DNA of 64,000 bases from an uncultured Bacteroidales bacterium (GTDB taxonomy: Bacteria > Bacteroidota > Bacteroidia > Bacteroidales > FEN-979): positions 124,001-188,000 of the forward strand of contig CAISRB010000033.1 of the NCBI GenBank assembly GCA_903887775.1, given 5' to 3'. The first letter of the stretch is position 1. The number at the start of each line of letters is the position of its first letter. This document shows positions 10,201-17,549 of this stretch, piece after piece. The notes under the pieces are model-generated. The model had not been told where the DNA came from. It saw nothing but the letters and a program-made list of their open reading frames with translations, and did not search any database. A program made the translations under genes and the position numbers.

Positions 10201-10948
10201 TCTGGAACAATACATCCGCTTCTGTTTTGAATGCTCTGATCCCTTCCCTGTTCATCAGGTACAGCCCCTGCGTGCCGCTTGCAATCATGATCTCATCAGT
10301 GTGAACCGGCAGGAGAGCTTTGATTTCAATAGCTCCTGAAAAAATTTCCCCGCCTTTCACCTGGCTTGTTTCCTTCAGGTTGAAGGCAACCAATCCCTTT
10401 GTCCGCAGTTGCAGGTAAATGACCTTGTTACAATAAAACCCGGCCATGATCTCATCCTTTGACTCCCAGGTTGAAATGTTTCCGTCCTGAAGGATAAATA
10501 CACAATTTCCTGTAATAAATAATATTTCCCTGCTGGTCATGCATATCTCGGTCACATCTGAAAACTGGGGCAGCTTCATCCCGGGTTTCAGAAGGCTTTT
10601 AAAAGTAAGCTGGCCCTGCTTGTCAGATTCCAGTTTACCTATCTCGCCTCTTGCACCAACATAAATGGTCCCAGTGGAATCTGCCAAAAGGGATGATATC
10701 CTGGAGATATTTGTCGTAGGAATGAGTTTCCAGAACTCCCCGTCATATTGAAGGATGCCTGCGAAATTGCCGAAATACATAATGCCGTTCCTGTCGCGTG
10801 TGACTGCAAAATTCTGTGCATGAGCTTTATACTGGGCGGCTGTAAAATTCTTAACGAACGGATATCCCTTTTCCACGTCGGCCTGCGCCTGGGCCAGGCT
10901 ATATCCGAACCCGAAAATAATTAGGAAGGCAATGAGCAGTTTATTCAT
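7211..10948 (-). CDS. Periplasmic beta-propeller sensor histidine kinase
   Basis: The 1245-residue protein has a signal peptide or first membrane segment (1-20), a long Reg_prop-type beta-propeller region (about 25-650), a Y_Y_Y Ig-like domain (about 665-730), one membrane helix (about 740-762), a coiled coil (765-815), a GAF-like region (815-965), a HisKA dimerisation domain with the phospho-acceptor in AGIAHEIQNPLNF (His about 1002), and a C-terminal HATPase with N-box ILNIVNNACYAL and G-boxes RDNGTGIPD and GKGTGLGLSM. The architecture matches Bacteroidota hybrid two-component sensors but stops after the ATPase: there is no receiver and no AraC-type DNA-binding domain. No response regulator gene is nearby. 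It probably senses a periplasmic ligand; its partner must be encoded elsewhere. It starts 14 bp after the transporter-like gene. Confidence 0.9.
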   Translation of the reverse strand: MNKLLIAFLIIFGFGYSLAQAQADVEKGYPFVKNFTAAQYKAHAQNFAVTRDRNGIMYFGNFAGILQYDGEFWKLIPTTNISRISSLLADSTGTIYVGARGEIGKLESDKQGQLTFKSLLKPGMKLPQFSDVTEICMTSREILFITGNCVFILQDGNISTWESKDEIMAGFYCNKVIYLQLRTKGLVAFNLKETSQVKGGEIFSGAIEIKALLPVHTDEIMIASGTQGLYLMNREGIRAFKTEADVLFQKNLVSAATILSDGNLAFGTNRKGIILLDRAGKIIQILDKRANLQNENIQALFADDNNILWAALNNGIVMAELPSPLTYFNDRSGLNGAVNHVFRYKDQLYVSTYQGLFIYDKKTFGFNSVPEIITACWSVGTYKNNLIAATSQGIYLVSGSRARLIKEGFAMSLVCSGINPDDVYVGEMGGLYCIQNLTGQVKIQKIPGGPEEQINDLLEDTEGNIWGATLTKGVFRYSWKKGSIDFFGTASGLPETEGTSITLINGSVSVSTRSGVFAFNKASGSFGKINLLNQDTSKMGQWYSMITEAGNGDLWVTSGDETHVSLLRKKGSTYQTVEAPFLPIADKVVWAVYPEANGVTWFGGPDGLIKYDPKVIMTRLDPYPTLICRVITHNDSVVFYGEKTGIKQSGDQANSVLPFEDNSMRFEFAAPFYAAEGDNLYQYFLEGFEDTWSDWTTQTHKEYTNLPKGNFVFHVRVKNIYERSGPEAAFTFRILAPWYAKWWAYLFYFLCAGGLIYLIVVYRNRQLIKEKRVLEQKIADRTAEVVQQKEEIEKQSEELAAKNDELEKINIVVKAINSEINFSNLLQSLLEKTKMIKSVEKSTALVFDKNLNAFKFKASFGWDIQALDPVKLTLSQAEKRYLKNAEEIFEDIFLKTDCRSLEDIPLLNELETPKSMLVLVIKVENKVEAFLILENMTHENAFENRDLSFIRNSKEHIISAFIKTRILEDLQSTLQYLKETQDQLIQSEKLASLGQLTAGIAHEIQNPLNFVNNFSSLSADLADELSEFFNGIKDKLTKDQIDDVSEVIGMIKGNVEKIHDHGKRAESIVKGMLQHSRGRTGEYESIEINNMVAEYVNLAYHGMRAKDKSFNTSIKTNLDPAVGKADIIPQDLSRVILNIVNNACYALDEKTKEKIAGFSPEVVISTKKLKDKIEIRIRDNGTGIPDHVLEKIFNPFFTTKPTGKGTGLGLSMSFDIVTQIHKGKLEVKSKAGEFTEFIIVIPEKQ

Positions 10949-10962
10949 AATCCTTCATTTGT

Positions 10963-13900
10963 TTATTGTTTCTTATTATAGTACAGCCTGATATAACGGT
11001 CTGTAAGTACAGTGTTCCCCGCGAGCATCTCCAAGAGCCGTTCAAGGGGAATTGAAACCGGCATCAAGTCTCCCGGGCCAATTATCAAACAAGTCTCATC
11101 AGGAGCCGGCTTTTCCGGGACTGTTTCACTATCCCCCCCGTTTCCGGGCCGCGAGCCCATAAGGAAATTTACAATTTCTACCTCGGGTACAGGGTTAAAA
11201 AGATCAGAATCTTTCAAGGTGTTGACTTTTTCAAAGACAAGTCCTTCAGTTTCTTTCTCTCGTGCTTTTATACTGCTTACAGTGCCGGATATTTTCCATG
11301 AATCTTTTTTATTAAACCTGATCAGGGTGTCAAAATAATAATCCCTGCTAAGGTTGAACAGTTTCCAGCCTGCAAGCTCAGAGAGCATGGGATCAGGGTT
11401 TATGATATTCGCTGCCAGAATCTTTTCCAATTCTTCCGTACTGCTTTCCCTGATCTTGTCGAGCAGGTCTATTGCGCATGCTTTTACCCAACGGTTGATT
11501 TTTGAATAATCCTTGTTTATTATGTCACAGAGGCGGTCAAATAAAAGCAGCTTTTCCTGGGGAAAACGAAGGCTGAACCGGTTGAGGCGTTCATTCATCG
11601 TGATGTCTTCAAACAATGGGAAAAACAATTCCTTGATCTCTTCTGAAATCATCATGTCGCCGATTTCAAGGGCATAAATTTTTGCATTGGTGTCGGGGCT
11701 TTCAATGTGTTCGCGGATATGCCTGATGGTCTTTGTTTCGTAAAGCAGCGATAACAGCAGGAATACATGTTCTTTCTTATCTTCGATCTCCTGGAGAAGG
11801 GCTGTGCGCAAGTTTAACGTTTCAGGAAACGTTGAAATGTCAAGCAGGGAGGCCATCAGCCAGACCATTGTTTCGACTGATTCCTCTAAGGTTTGCTTGA
11901 TATATGGAACTTCCGAAACGGCTGCATGGTATTCAAGATTACTTAGCGAGAGGAGGACCTGGAAACGTATGTCTTTATCGGGATACATGATCTTATCGCG
12001 AAGTATCCTGATTGCAATTTTCCCTCCAATGGCTTCGTATATCTGGAGAATCTTCAGCTGGACCGTTTTATATTCCCCTATTTTATCAAAGAAACGGTCA
12101 ACATCAGGCAGTATCGGTTCTCCGATTATCCCAACAGCGAGGTTCGCCGCTGAGGAATATTCAGGAATAATCAGGTTTTCGATAATGAAAGGCCAAAGCT
12201 CATAACGCTTGATCTTGCCGCATGATATGATGGCTGCTTTCCTGACCGCCCTGTCCGGATCTTTTAAGAGCGTTATTAAAAGTTTAGACGTATTATATCG
12301 TCCCGATGAGCCCAGCATCCTGGCAACACGAAGTCTTATCCCGGTATCAGGCGAAGATGCGTATTCAACAAGTGTATCAAACGGCATGTCTTCGGCAGTC
12401 CTGAGTATTTCAGCTGTATCCTCGATAAGGTCCTCCAGTTCATTATCCAGTTCACCTTCCTGAAGTCTGTTGATAAATGCCAGGCCCGGAACAAATTGCC
12501 GTTCCTGGATTATTTTCAGAATGACCTTTTTTACAGGAACCGGGGACCTCATCCAGACCTCCTCCAGCGAGTTTTCCAGACCAGAGGGATCAACCTTCTC
12601 AAACAACTCATATAAGGCCCTGAATTGTTCGATGCCGCTGCCGGCGAGGGTGTTCACCAGAAGGGATGTAATGACCCCTGAATCCTGTTTCTCGATATGC
12701 CGGGCTTCCGCAAGTTTTGACTTGATCATGTTCCGGTATTCGAGGTACATTTTAAAAGCAATCCAGATCCAGAAGCCAAGGATCAGGAGAAACACATAAT
12801 TGAACTCAACGATGTTAAATACGGGGATACTTGACAGAAGAAGTATAACCACACCGGTCAGCACGGTCCCAAGTGCTTTTGGAATTCCTTCTATCTGATT
12901 CTGAAAAGGCAGTCTTTGTTCGGCCGGAACAGGCTGGTATAAAAGCTGGAACGCAGGTTCATACACAGCGCCCCTGACCGAACGTTCAAACAGCCTGGCC
13001 ATCGAGATGAAAGCAAAGAACAGGCCCACAGTTCCGTATACCGATCCAAAGAAAGCTGCAAGGAAGATCGAGAACATCAGTATGAGCGGAAGTGAAAGAA
13101 GGCTTGGCTTAAGGCCGTATTTGTTGAGGAACCTCCCGGAGACAAATTTAAATGCAAGTTCAACGATGGCAACAACTCCAAGGAAAATACCGAAGAAGCT
13201 GGCAATAGTTTCAGGGTTGTTTGCAAATTCACGTTTCGTTTGGGCGAGGAACAGGAAATCGACGAAGAGATAACCGAAAATGGGAAGCAATGCCATCAGT
13301 GAAATAAGCAGGAAATAAGGTTTCTTCAGCAGGTTCCAGTAGTTCCATTCCGATTTGACCGGGATTTTCACTGTTCCGGCGGGGATTTTCACTGTCTGGA
13401 GCTGTTCTTTGAATGTTCTGAAAATGAGGAATACCATCAACAGGCATATAAACAGTGAACCCGAGGCAAGGAAGAGCAAATCAGGCGCTTTTAAAAAATG
13501 AAGGATCAGGGGTATCGAAAAATACCCGATGATAATGGATATCACTTCACCTACGCTGATCAGTCCGAAGATCCTTTTACCCTGCCTGATATTAAACAGC
13601 TTCCCTGCTACCCCCCAGAAATTGACCAGGGTGATATACACCACGACCCTGACCCAGGTATACATTATGAATGCGAGCCAGCCGGTATCGAAAGCCCACA
13701 CACCGATGCTAATCGCAAGGACCGTAACAAAAACAAAGAGAAATTTAAGGGCCACCTGGCTGAAAAAGCCCGATTTCTTGTCGATACGGGAAAAGGACCA
13801 CCATGCAGAACATACAATGATCCCCGAAGCAATAAAAGAGACAGGGATCATTTTCGGCGGGAAATGTTTCAGGAAAATTGCATTCGAAGCTGTGAAATAG

Positions 13901-14010
13901 AAAGAAAGCGAAAGCCCGATAAAGAAGGAGAATAACATCAGCAGGAATACAGGCTTAAATTCCTCGCTGCGGATATTCAGTAATTTCGTGAACCACTCTT
14001 TCTTTAACAT
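10963..14010 (-). CDS. Npt1/ADP-ATP-carrier-like membrane protein fused to HEAT repeats
   Basis: The 1015-residue protein starts with about 12 hydrophobic segments (residues 15-430), including WVRVVVYITLVNFWG and an RQGKRIFGLISVGE stretch that resemble the TLC/Npt1 nucleotide-transporter fold. A soluble helical region of HEAT-like repeats follows (about 440-920; for example SPDTGIRLRVARMLGSSG and DPDRAVRKAAIISCG). The last hundred residues look like a degenerate cyclic-nucleotide-binding segment. Family knowledge: Npt1-like proteins of obligate intracellular bacteria exchange ATP and ADP, but HEAT-fused relatives occur in free-living Bacteroidota and their substrates are, to my knowledge, unknown. 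It lies 10 bp after the formyltransferase gene and 14 bp before the sensor kinase, so it is an integral operon member. Confidence 0.8.
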   Translation of the reverse strand: MLKKEWFTKLLNIRSEEFKPVFLLMLFSFFIGLSLSFYFTASNAIFLKHFPPKMIPVSFIASGIIVCSAWWSFSRIDKKSGFFSQVALKFLFVFVTVLAISIGVWAFDTGWLAFIMYTWVRVVVYITLVNFWGVAGKLFNIRQGKRIFGLISVGEVISIIIGYFSIPLILHFLKAPDLLFLASGSLFICLLMVFLIFRTFKEQLQTVKIPAGTVKIPVKSEWNYWNLLKKPYFLLISLMALLPIFGYLFVDFLFLAQTKREFANNPETIASFFGIFLGVVAIVELAFKFVSGRFLNKYGLKPSLLSLPLILMFSIFLAAFFGSVYGTVGLFFAFISMARLFERSVRGAVYEPAFQLLYQPVPAEQRLPFQNQIEGIPKALGTVLTGVVILLLSSIPVFNIVEFNYVFLLILGFWIWIAFKMYLEYRNMIKSKLAEARHIEKQDSGVITSLLVNTLAGSGIEQFRALYELFEKVDPSGLENSLEEVWMRSPVPVKKVILKIIQERQFVPGLAFINRLQEGELDNELEDLIEDTAEILRTAEDMPFDTLVEYASSPDTGIRLRVARMLGSSGRYNTSKLLITLLKDPDRAVRKAAIISCGKIKRYELWPFIIENLIIPEYSSAANLAVGIIGEPILPDVDRFFDKIGEYKTVQLKILQIYEAIGGKIAIRILRDKIMYPDKDIRFQVLLSLSNLEYHAAVSEVPYIKQTLEESVETMVWLMASLLDISTFPETLNLRTALLQEIEDKKEHVFLLLSLLYETKTIRHIREHIESPDTNAKIYALEIGDMMISEEIKELFFPLFEDITMNERLNRFSLRFPQEKLLLFDRLCDIINKDYSKINRWVKACAIDLLDKIRESSTEELEKILAANIINPDPMLSELAGWKLFNLSRDYYFDTLIRFNKKDSWKISGTVSSIKAREKETEGLVFEKVNTLKDSDLFNPVPEVEIVNFLMGSRPGNGGDSETVPEKPAPDETCLIIGPGDLMPVSIPLERLLEMLAGNTVLTDRYIRLYYNKKQ

Positions 14011-14020
14011 AATTCAGCTG

Positions 14021-14920
14021 TCATTTCAGAAGCAGGGGATGAAGCGGCGCCTCGTACATTTCAGTGAGGTCATCGGTGGCCGGTGTCATCAGGAATTGTT
14101 TGATATTTTCGGGGAGGACTTTTTCAAAGTCAATCCATTCAACCGTTCCCGTTTCACCCTTCGCCTTGAGCTGTAAAAGTTCTGACACCAGCTGTATGCA
14201 CATCCAGCCTCCGATACTTGTTATTTTTTCAAGAAGGGTTAACAGGCTTTTCGGATATGTCCCATCATGCAGGCAAATGTTAACTGGACTTGAAACCCCC
14301 GTAATCGGTCCCATATCGATGAGCTCTGTAACCTGGTGGATGACCATAGGCGAGGTCTTTAAGCCGTTGCGGATGGCATTCTGAAAAGGCTGGGTGCCTG
14401 CACCCATCTTCTTCGGCAGGTCGGAAGGGTGAAAATTATACGACCCCATGGCTGGAAATTCGTATAGAAACTCATCCAGTTTCTGTCCGAAACAAAACAT
14501 AATAAGTACTTCGGGGCTCCATGCCCTGTATATGGATCTGAAATATTCTGTTTTCACCGCCCCTGTATAGCAAGGGATCCCGATATTGATGCATGAATCG
14601 ATGATACTGTTCTTCAGTTCGATTCTCTTCTCCGGAGTATACTGTGACCAGATCCTCTTTTTCAGTGATATTTTGGCATGAGGGTCAACCGGATCATCGG
14701 TAACGACCCCCATCACATTCAGCAAGCCGGGATTCTTTTTTTCGAACACAGAAAGCTGGTTCAGGACCCTGTTTCCACAATTACAACTCACGAACAGGAC
14801 TATTCTGAGGCCCTTCCCCTGATTTATTTTAGGGTTTAAAGGTTCATAATACTCTCCCCAGAGTGATTCTTTATTCAAGATTTTCTTGTATTCCATTATA
14901 TAGTCTTCATTAGAGATCAT
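14021..14920 (-). CDS. Formyltransferase-family enzyme (PurN/Fmt-like fold), substrate unknown
   Basis: The 299-residue cytoplasmic protein carries the formyltransferase catalytic signature: NFHPSDLP (Asn162, His164) and LIDMGPI (Asp202), the Asn-His-Asp set used with 10-formyltetrahydrofolate by PurN, Fmt and ArnA-type enzymes. It lacks the C-terminal domain expected of Met-tRNA formyltransferase, and neither purine nor initiator-tRNA genes are near. The N-terminal Rossmann half (LRIVLFVSCNCGNRVLNQL) is consistent with a folate-binding transferase. Its start overlaps the end of the TonB receptor gene by 11 bp; a second ATG at 14895 is possible, giving 291 residues. Inference: it formylates a small metabolite, perhaps an amino sugar or hydroxylamine, linked to the receptor's ligand. 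All key residues seem intact. Confidence 0.75.
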   Translation of the reverse strand: MISNEDYIMEYKKILNKESLWGEYYEPLNPKINQGKGLRIVLFVSCNCGNRVLNQLSVFEKKNPGLLNVMGVVTDDPVDPHAKISLKKRIWSQYTPEKRIELKNSIIDSCINIGIPCYTGAVKTEYFRSIYRAWSPEVLIMFCFGQKLDEFLYEFPAMGSYNFHPSDLPKKMGAGTQPFQNAIRNGLKTSPMVIHQVTELIDMGPITGVSSPVNICLHDGTYPKSLLTLLEKITSIGGWMCIQLVSELLQLKAKGETGTVEWIDFEKVLPENIKQFLMTPATDDLTEMYEAPLHPLLLK

Positions 14921-17504
14921 AGGTTAGTTTAAGTAGAAAATGTCTTCCTCTCTGGAGTATGCCTGTGGGGCTGTTAATACCGTCAGCTGCCTTCGTCCCC
15001 GGATCGTAATAGCTGGTGTTTAAAATATTATTGCATACCAGCTGGGCAGCAAGCCCGGGTACGAGCTTTTTATTTGAATAGCTTATGGTTCCGTTCAGAA
15101 TGGCGGTGGCAGGAAACACCTGGGTGTTCAGGGGTACTGTTGTGCCATCCCCGGTAAGCCGGTTACCGACGAAATTCAGGCGAAGGTTGACGTCAAGCTG
15201 GTGAAAAAACACCTTGTCAGCCCCGATGTTGAACTGGTGGCTTGAAATGTCCCCCACGCGGTTGTCGACATCTCCCGTTTCGGAATAGGTTTGCTTCGGG
15301 TCACAAAAAGTATAGTTGAAATATGCAGAGAATGATTCAATCTGGTAGACCGCATTGGCCTGGACGCCGGTAATACGGAATTTCCCGATATTCTGGTTCT
15401 GTACTTTCCCCCCGTCAACGTTTACCGTACCGACAACGTTGTTGATAAAGTCCTGGTATATCTCAATATCTGCATGAAATGCCTTGTTTAGCCGGAACCC
15501 GGCACTGACTTCGACATTCTGCATATTTTCCGTTTTCAGGGCAGGGTTTGCAATCCTGTTTCCTGCGGCAGAATATTTCGTCCAGTTCGACACATTCATG
15601 ATACCACGGGAGTAAATGGCTTTAAATGTGAACTTTCCGGGTGAATAAACGAGTGCTACCCTGGGGCTTAGTTCACTTCCGAAGCCGTCCTGGTCGCGTA
15701 CCCGGTTGAAGTCGTACCTCAGGCCGAGTGTGATCTTGAAGTTCCTGAATGCCTGGAAAGTTCCCTGGCTGTAAACCCCCAGGTCCCAAACATTAAAATC
15801 ATTCCCTCCTTTCGGAGAAGGCGTGATCACTGCCGAATCCTGGGGCGTTGGCGTGAGGCTGGTATAGTAGGCTCCCTGGAGAGAACTGTTCCTCAGTTCA
15901 AGGCCAGAAACCAGGTCAAACCTTGAAACAGGCCTGTATATCACCTTAAATTCGGTACGCAGTTGTTTTGACAGCTCGTACATGTACAAAGTGGTCCAGT
16001 AGGGCGCCTTGTTGTTGACCAGGTCGGTGAGTTTTTCATTGCCCCGGGCATAGTTGGAAACCGAAACAAACCTTGTTTCATCCGTGACTGCATGAATACG
16101 GTAAGTCGTAAGGTTGGAAAAGAATACTTTTTCACTGATCTGGTTCTCATATTTGGCGAAAAAATAAGAAAGCTGCGGGACCCAGTTAAACCCGTTGTCG
16201 GAGCCTGCAACATAAGTGTCGGTATATTGGGTAGTCCCTCCCCGGCTGTATTTCCAGGTCTGGAACCCGACTGTAAAGTTCCCTATCTTAACTTTTGCAT
16301 TAACCAGCCAGCTGTTGGTTGGATTGGTGAACCCGATCTTATGGCCATTTACGATCTGGTCATAAGCTGATTTATCGAGGTTCCTCGCCGTCTCTGCACC
16401 TAAAGGGGTCAGGGTAAGCTTGCTTGAATCGGGTGAAAGTTGGTAGTAAGGATTTGAGAAAGGAAGCTTATTAGCTATCAGGTATTGTTTTGCACCAGAC
16501 GAAATATCCATGAGCTTGTTATAATCCACCCCGTTGTATACATCCGGATTGTAATCGAAAAATTGCTGGCTCGAGAGATCCATCTCATCGGAATGATAGA
16601 GCCTGCCTGTTACCGTAAAAGAGATATTGCGCCGTTTTCCTGAAACACTCAGATCAACAGTACCCGTGTTATAGGTGCCGTAATCAACACTGGCACTGAC
16701 CCCTATGCTCTTGCCGGGTTTGATGGCATCCACAGAGTTCCTCATGATCACATTAATAACCCCGGCAAATGCATTCGGGCCATACATCGTAGATGCGGGT
16801 CCGTAAATGATTTCCACCCTTTCGATGTTCGAAAGCGGGTATTGACGGTCGATATAGGCCCAGTTCGTCCATAGGTCATTTTCCTCGATCCCGTCAAAAA
16901 GCAGCAGGGTCTTCTCGGTGTTGTTCTGCCTGAAACCTCTCTGGTACACGTTTGCATATTCAGGGCCATAAAAAAGGGTCAGGTCAAAACCCGGCACATC
17001 CTTCAGCAACTCTACCAGGTCATTATAACCACGTTTGACAATGTCATCACGGCTAATCACCACAATGGTGGCCGGTGCCTCATAGATAGATTCGGCCTTC
17101 TTCGAAACGGAGGTTACAACCTGGGCTCCTCCGGCCAGCCTGGTCGAATTCACAAGTCGTATGAATGCCGGGGGGTCAAAAAGATTGGCTTCATACGTAG
17201 GACTTATCTGAAGAAGAAATCCTGTTTCAACAGCTGCCCGGTCATTGGAATCAATTGCAATGTACGTCATCGCAAGCAAGCGGAATGCTTCAACTTTTTG
17301 TTTTTCATTAAACCCTTTATCAAGGCAGGGATTAAGCATCCTGATCACCTCATTGAACTTCCCGTTTTCGTATAATTTTTTTGCGTCACCAAGGGTGACA
17401 TCACTACACTGCTGTGCCATCACGAACGCAGGGAACAGCATACCCACAACGGCCATGAAGCTGATCAGTAAGATAAAAACAAGAGGTAAATGTCGTGTAT
17501 GCAT
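14910..17504 (-). CDS. TonB-dependent receptor with TPR-like N-terminal domain
   Basis: The 864-residue outer-membrane receptor has a signal peptide (1-30, ending FVMAQ), a short helical TPR-like domain (about 35-125; LGDAKKLYENGKFNEVIRML), a plug domain (about 135-245; PATIVVISRDDIV, VEIIYGPASTMYGPNAFAGV) and a 22-strand-type barrel to the C-terminus (LLKLTYDL). Most Bacteroidota SusC-like receptors begin with a carboxypeptidase-regulatory-like domain; this one has the TPR-like segment instead and no SusD partner follows, so glycan uptake of the Sus type is unlikely. It uses TonB energy to import a ligand, perhaps a siderophore, cofactor or oligopeptide. The gene follows the STAND NTPase gene by 45 bp and overlaps the formyltransferase gene, so supply of the ligand and its processing may be coupled. 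Confidence 0.9.
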   Translation of the reverse strand: MHTRHLPLVFILLISFMAVVGMLFPAFVMAQQCSDVTLGDAKKLYENGKFNEVIRMLNPCLDKGFNEKQKVEAFRLLAMTYIAIDSNDRAAVETGFLLQISPTYEANLFDPPAFIRLVNSTRLAGGAQVVTSVSKKAESIYEAPATIVVISRDDIVKRGYNDLVELLKDVPGFDLTLFYGPEYANVYQRGFRQNNTEKTLLLFDGIEENDLWTNWAYIDRQYPLSNIERVEIIYGPASTMYGPNAFAGVINVIMRNSVDAIKPGKSIGVSASVDYGTYNTGTVDLSVSGKRRNISFTVTGRLYHSDEMDLSSQQFFDYNPDVYNGVDYNKLMDISSGAKQYLIANKLPFSNPYYQLSPDSSKLTLTPLGAETARNLDKSAYDQIVNGHKIGFTNPTNSWLVNAKVKIGNFTVGFQTWKYSRGGTTQYTDTYVAGSDNGFNWVPQLSYFFAKYENQISEKVFFSNLTTYRIHAVTDETRFVSVSNYARGNEKLTDLVNNKAPYWTTLYMYELSKQLRTEFKVIYRPVSRFDLVSGLELRNSSLQGAYYTSLTPTPQDSAVITPSPKGGNDFNVWDLGVYSQGTFQAFRNFKITLGLRYDFNRVRDQDGFGSELSPRVALVYSPGKFTFKAIYSRGIMNVSNWTKYSAAGNRIANPALKTENMQNVEVSAGFRLNKAFHADIEIYQDFINNVVGTVNVDGGKVQNQNIGKFRITGVQANAVYQIESFSAYFNYTFCDPKQTYSETGDVDNRVGDISSHQFNIGADKVFFHQLDVNLRLNFVGNRLTGDGTTVPLNTQVFPATAILNGTISYSNKKLVPGLAAQLVCNNILNTSYYDPGTKAADGINSPTGILQRGRHFLLKLTYDL

Positions 17505-17549
17505 AATTCTATTTTTATCCTTTCAATACGAATGCAGACCCTGTTCTTT

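Noticed and set aside
7211-10948. Hybrid two-component system regulator
   Set aside because: The protein ends after the HATPase; no receiver or helix-turn-helix domain.
13498-13935. Long plus-strand frames opposite the Npt1-HEAT gene
   Set aside because: They are antisense shadows of a gene with clear membrane segments and HEAT repeats.
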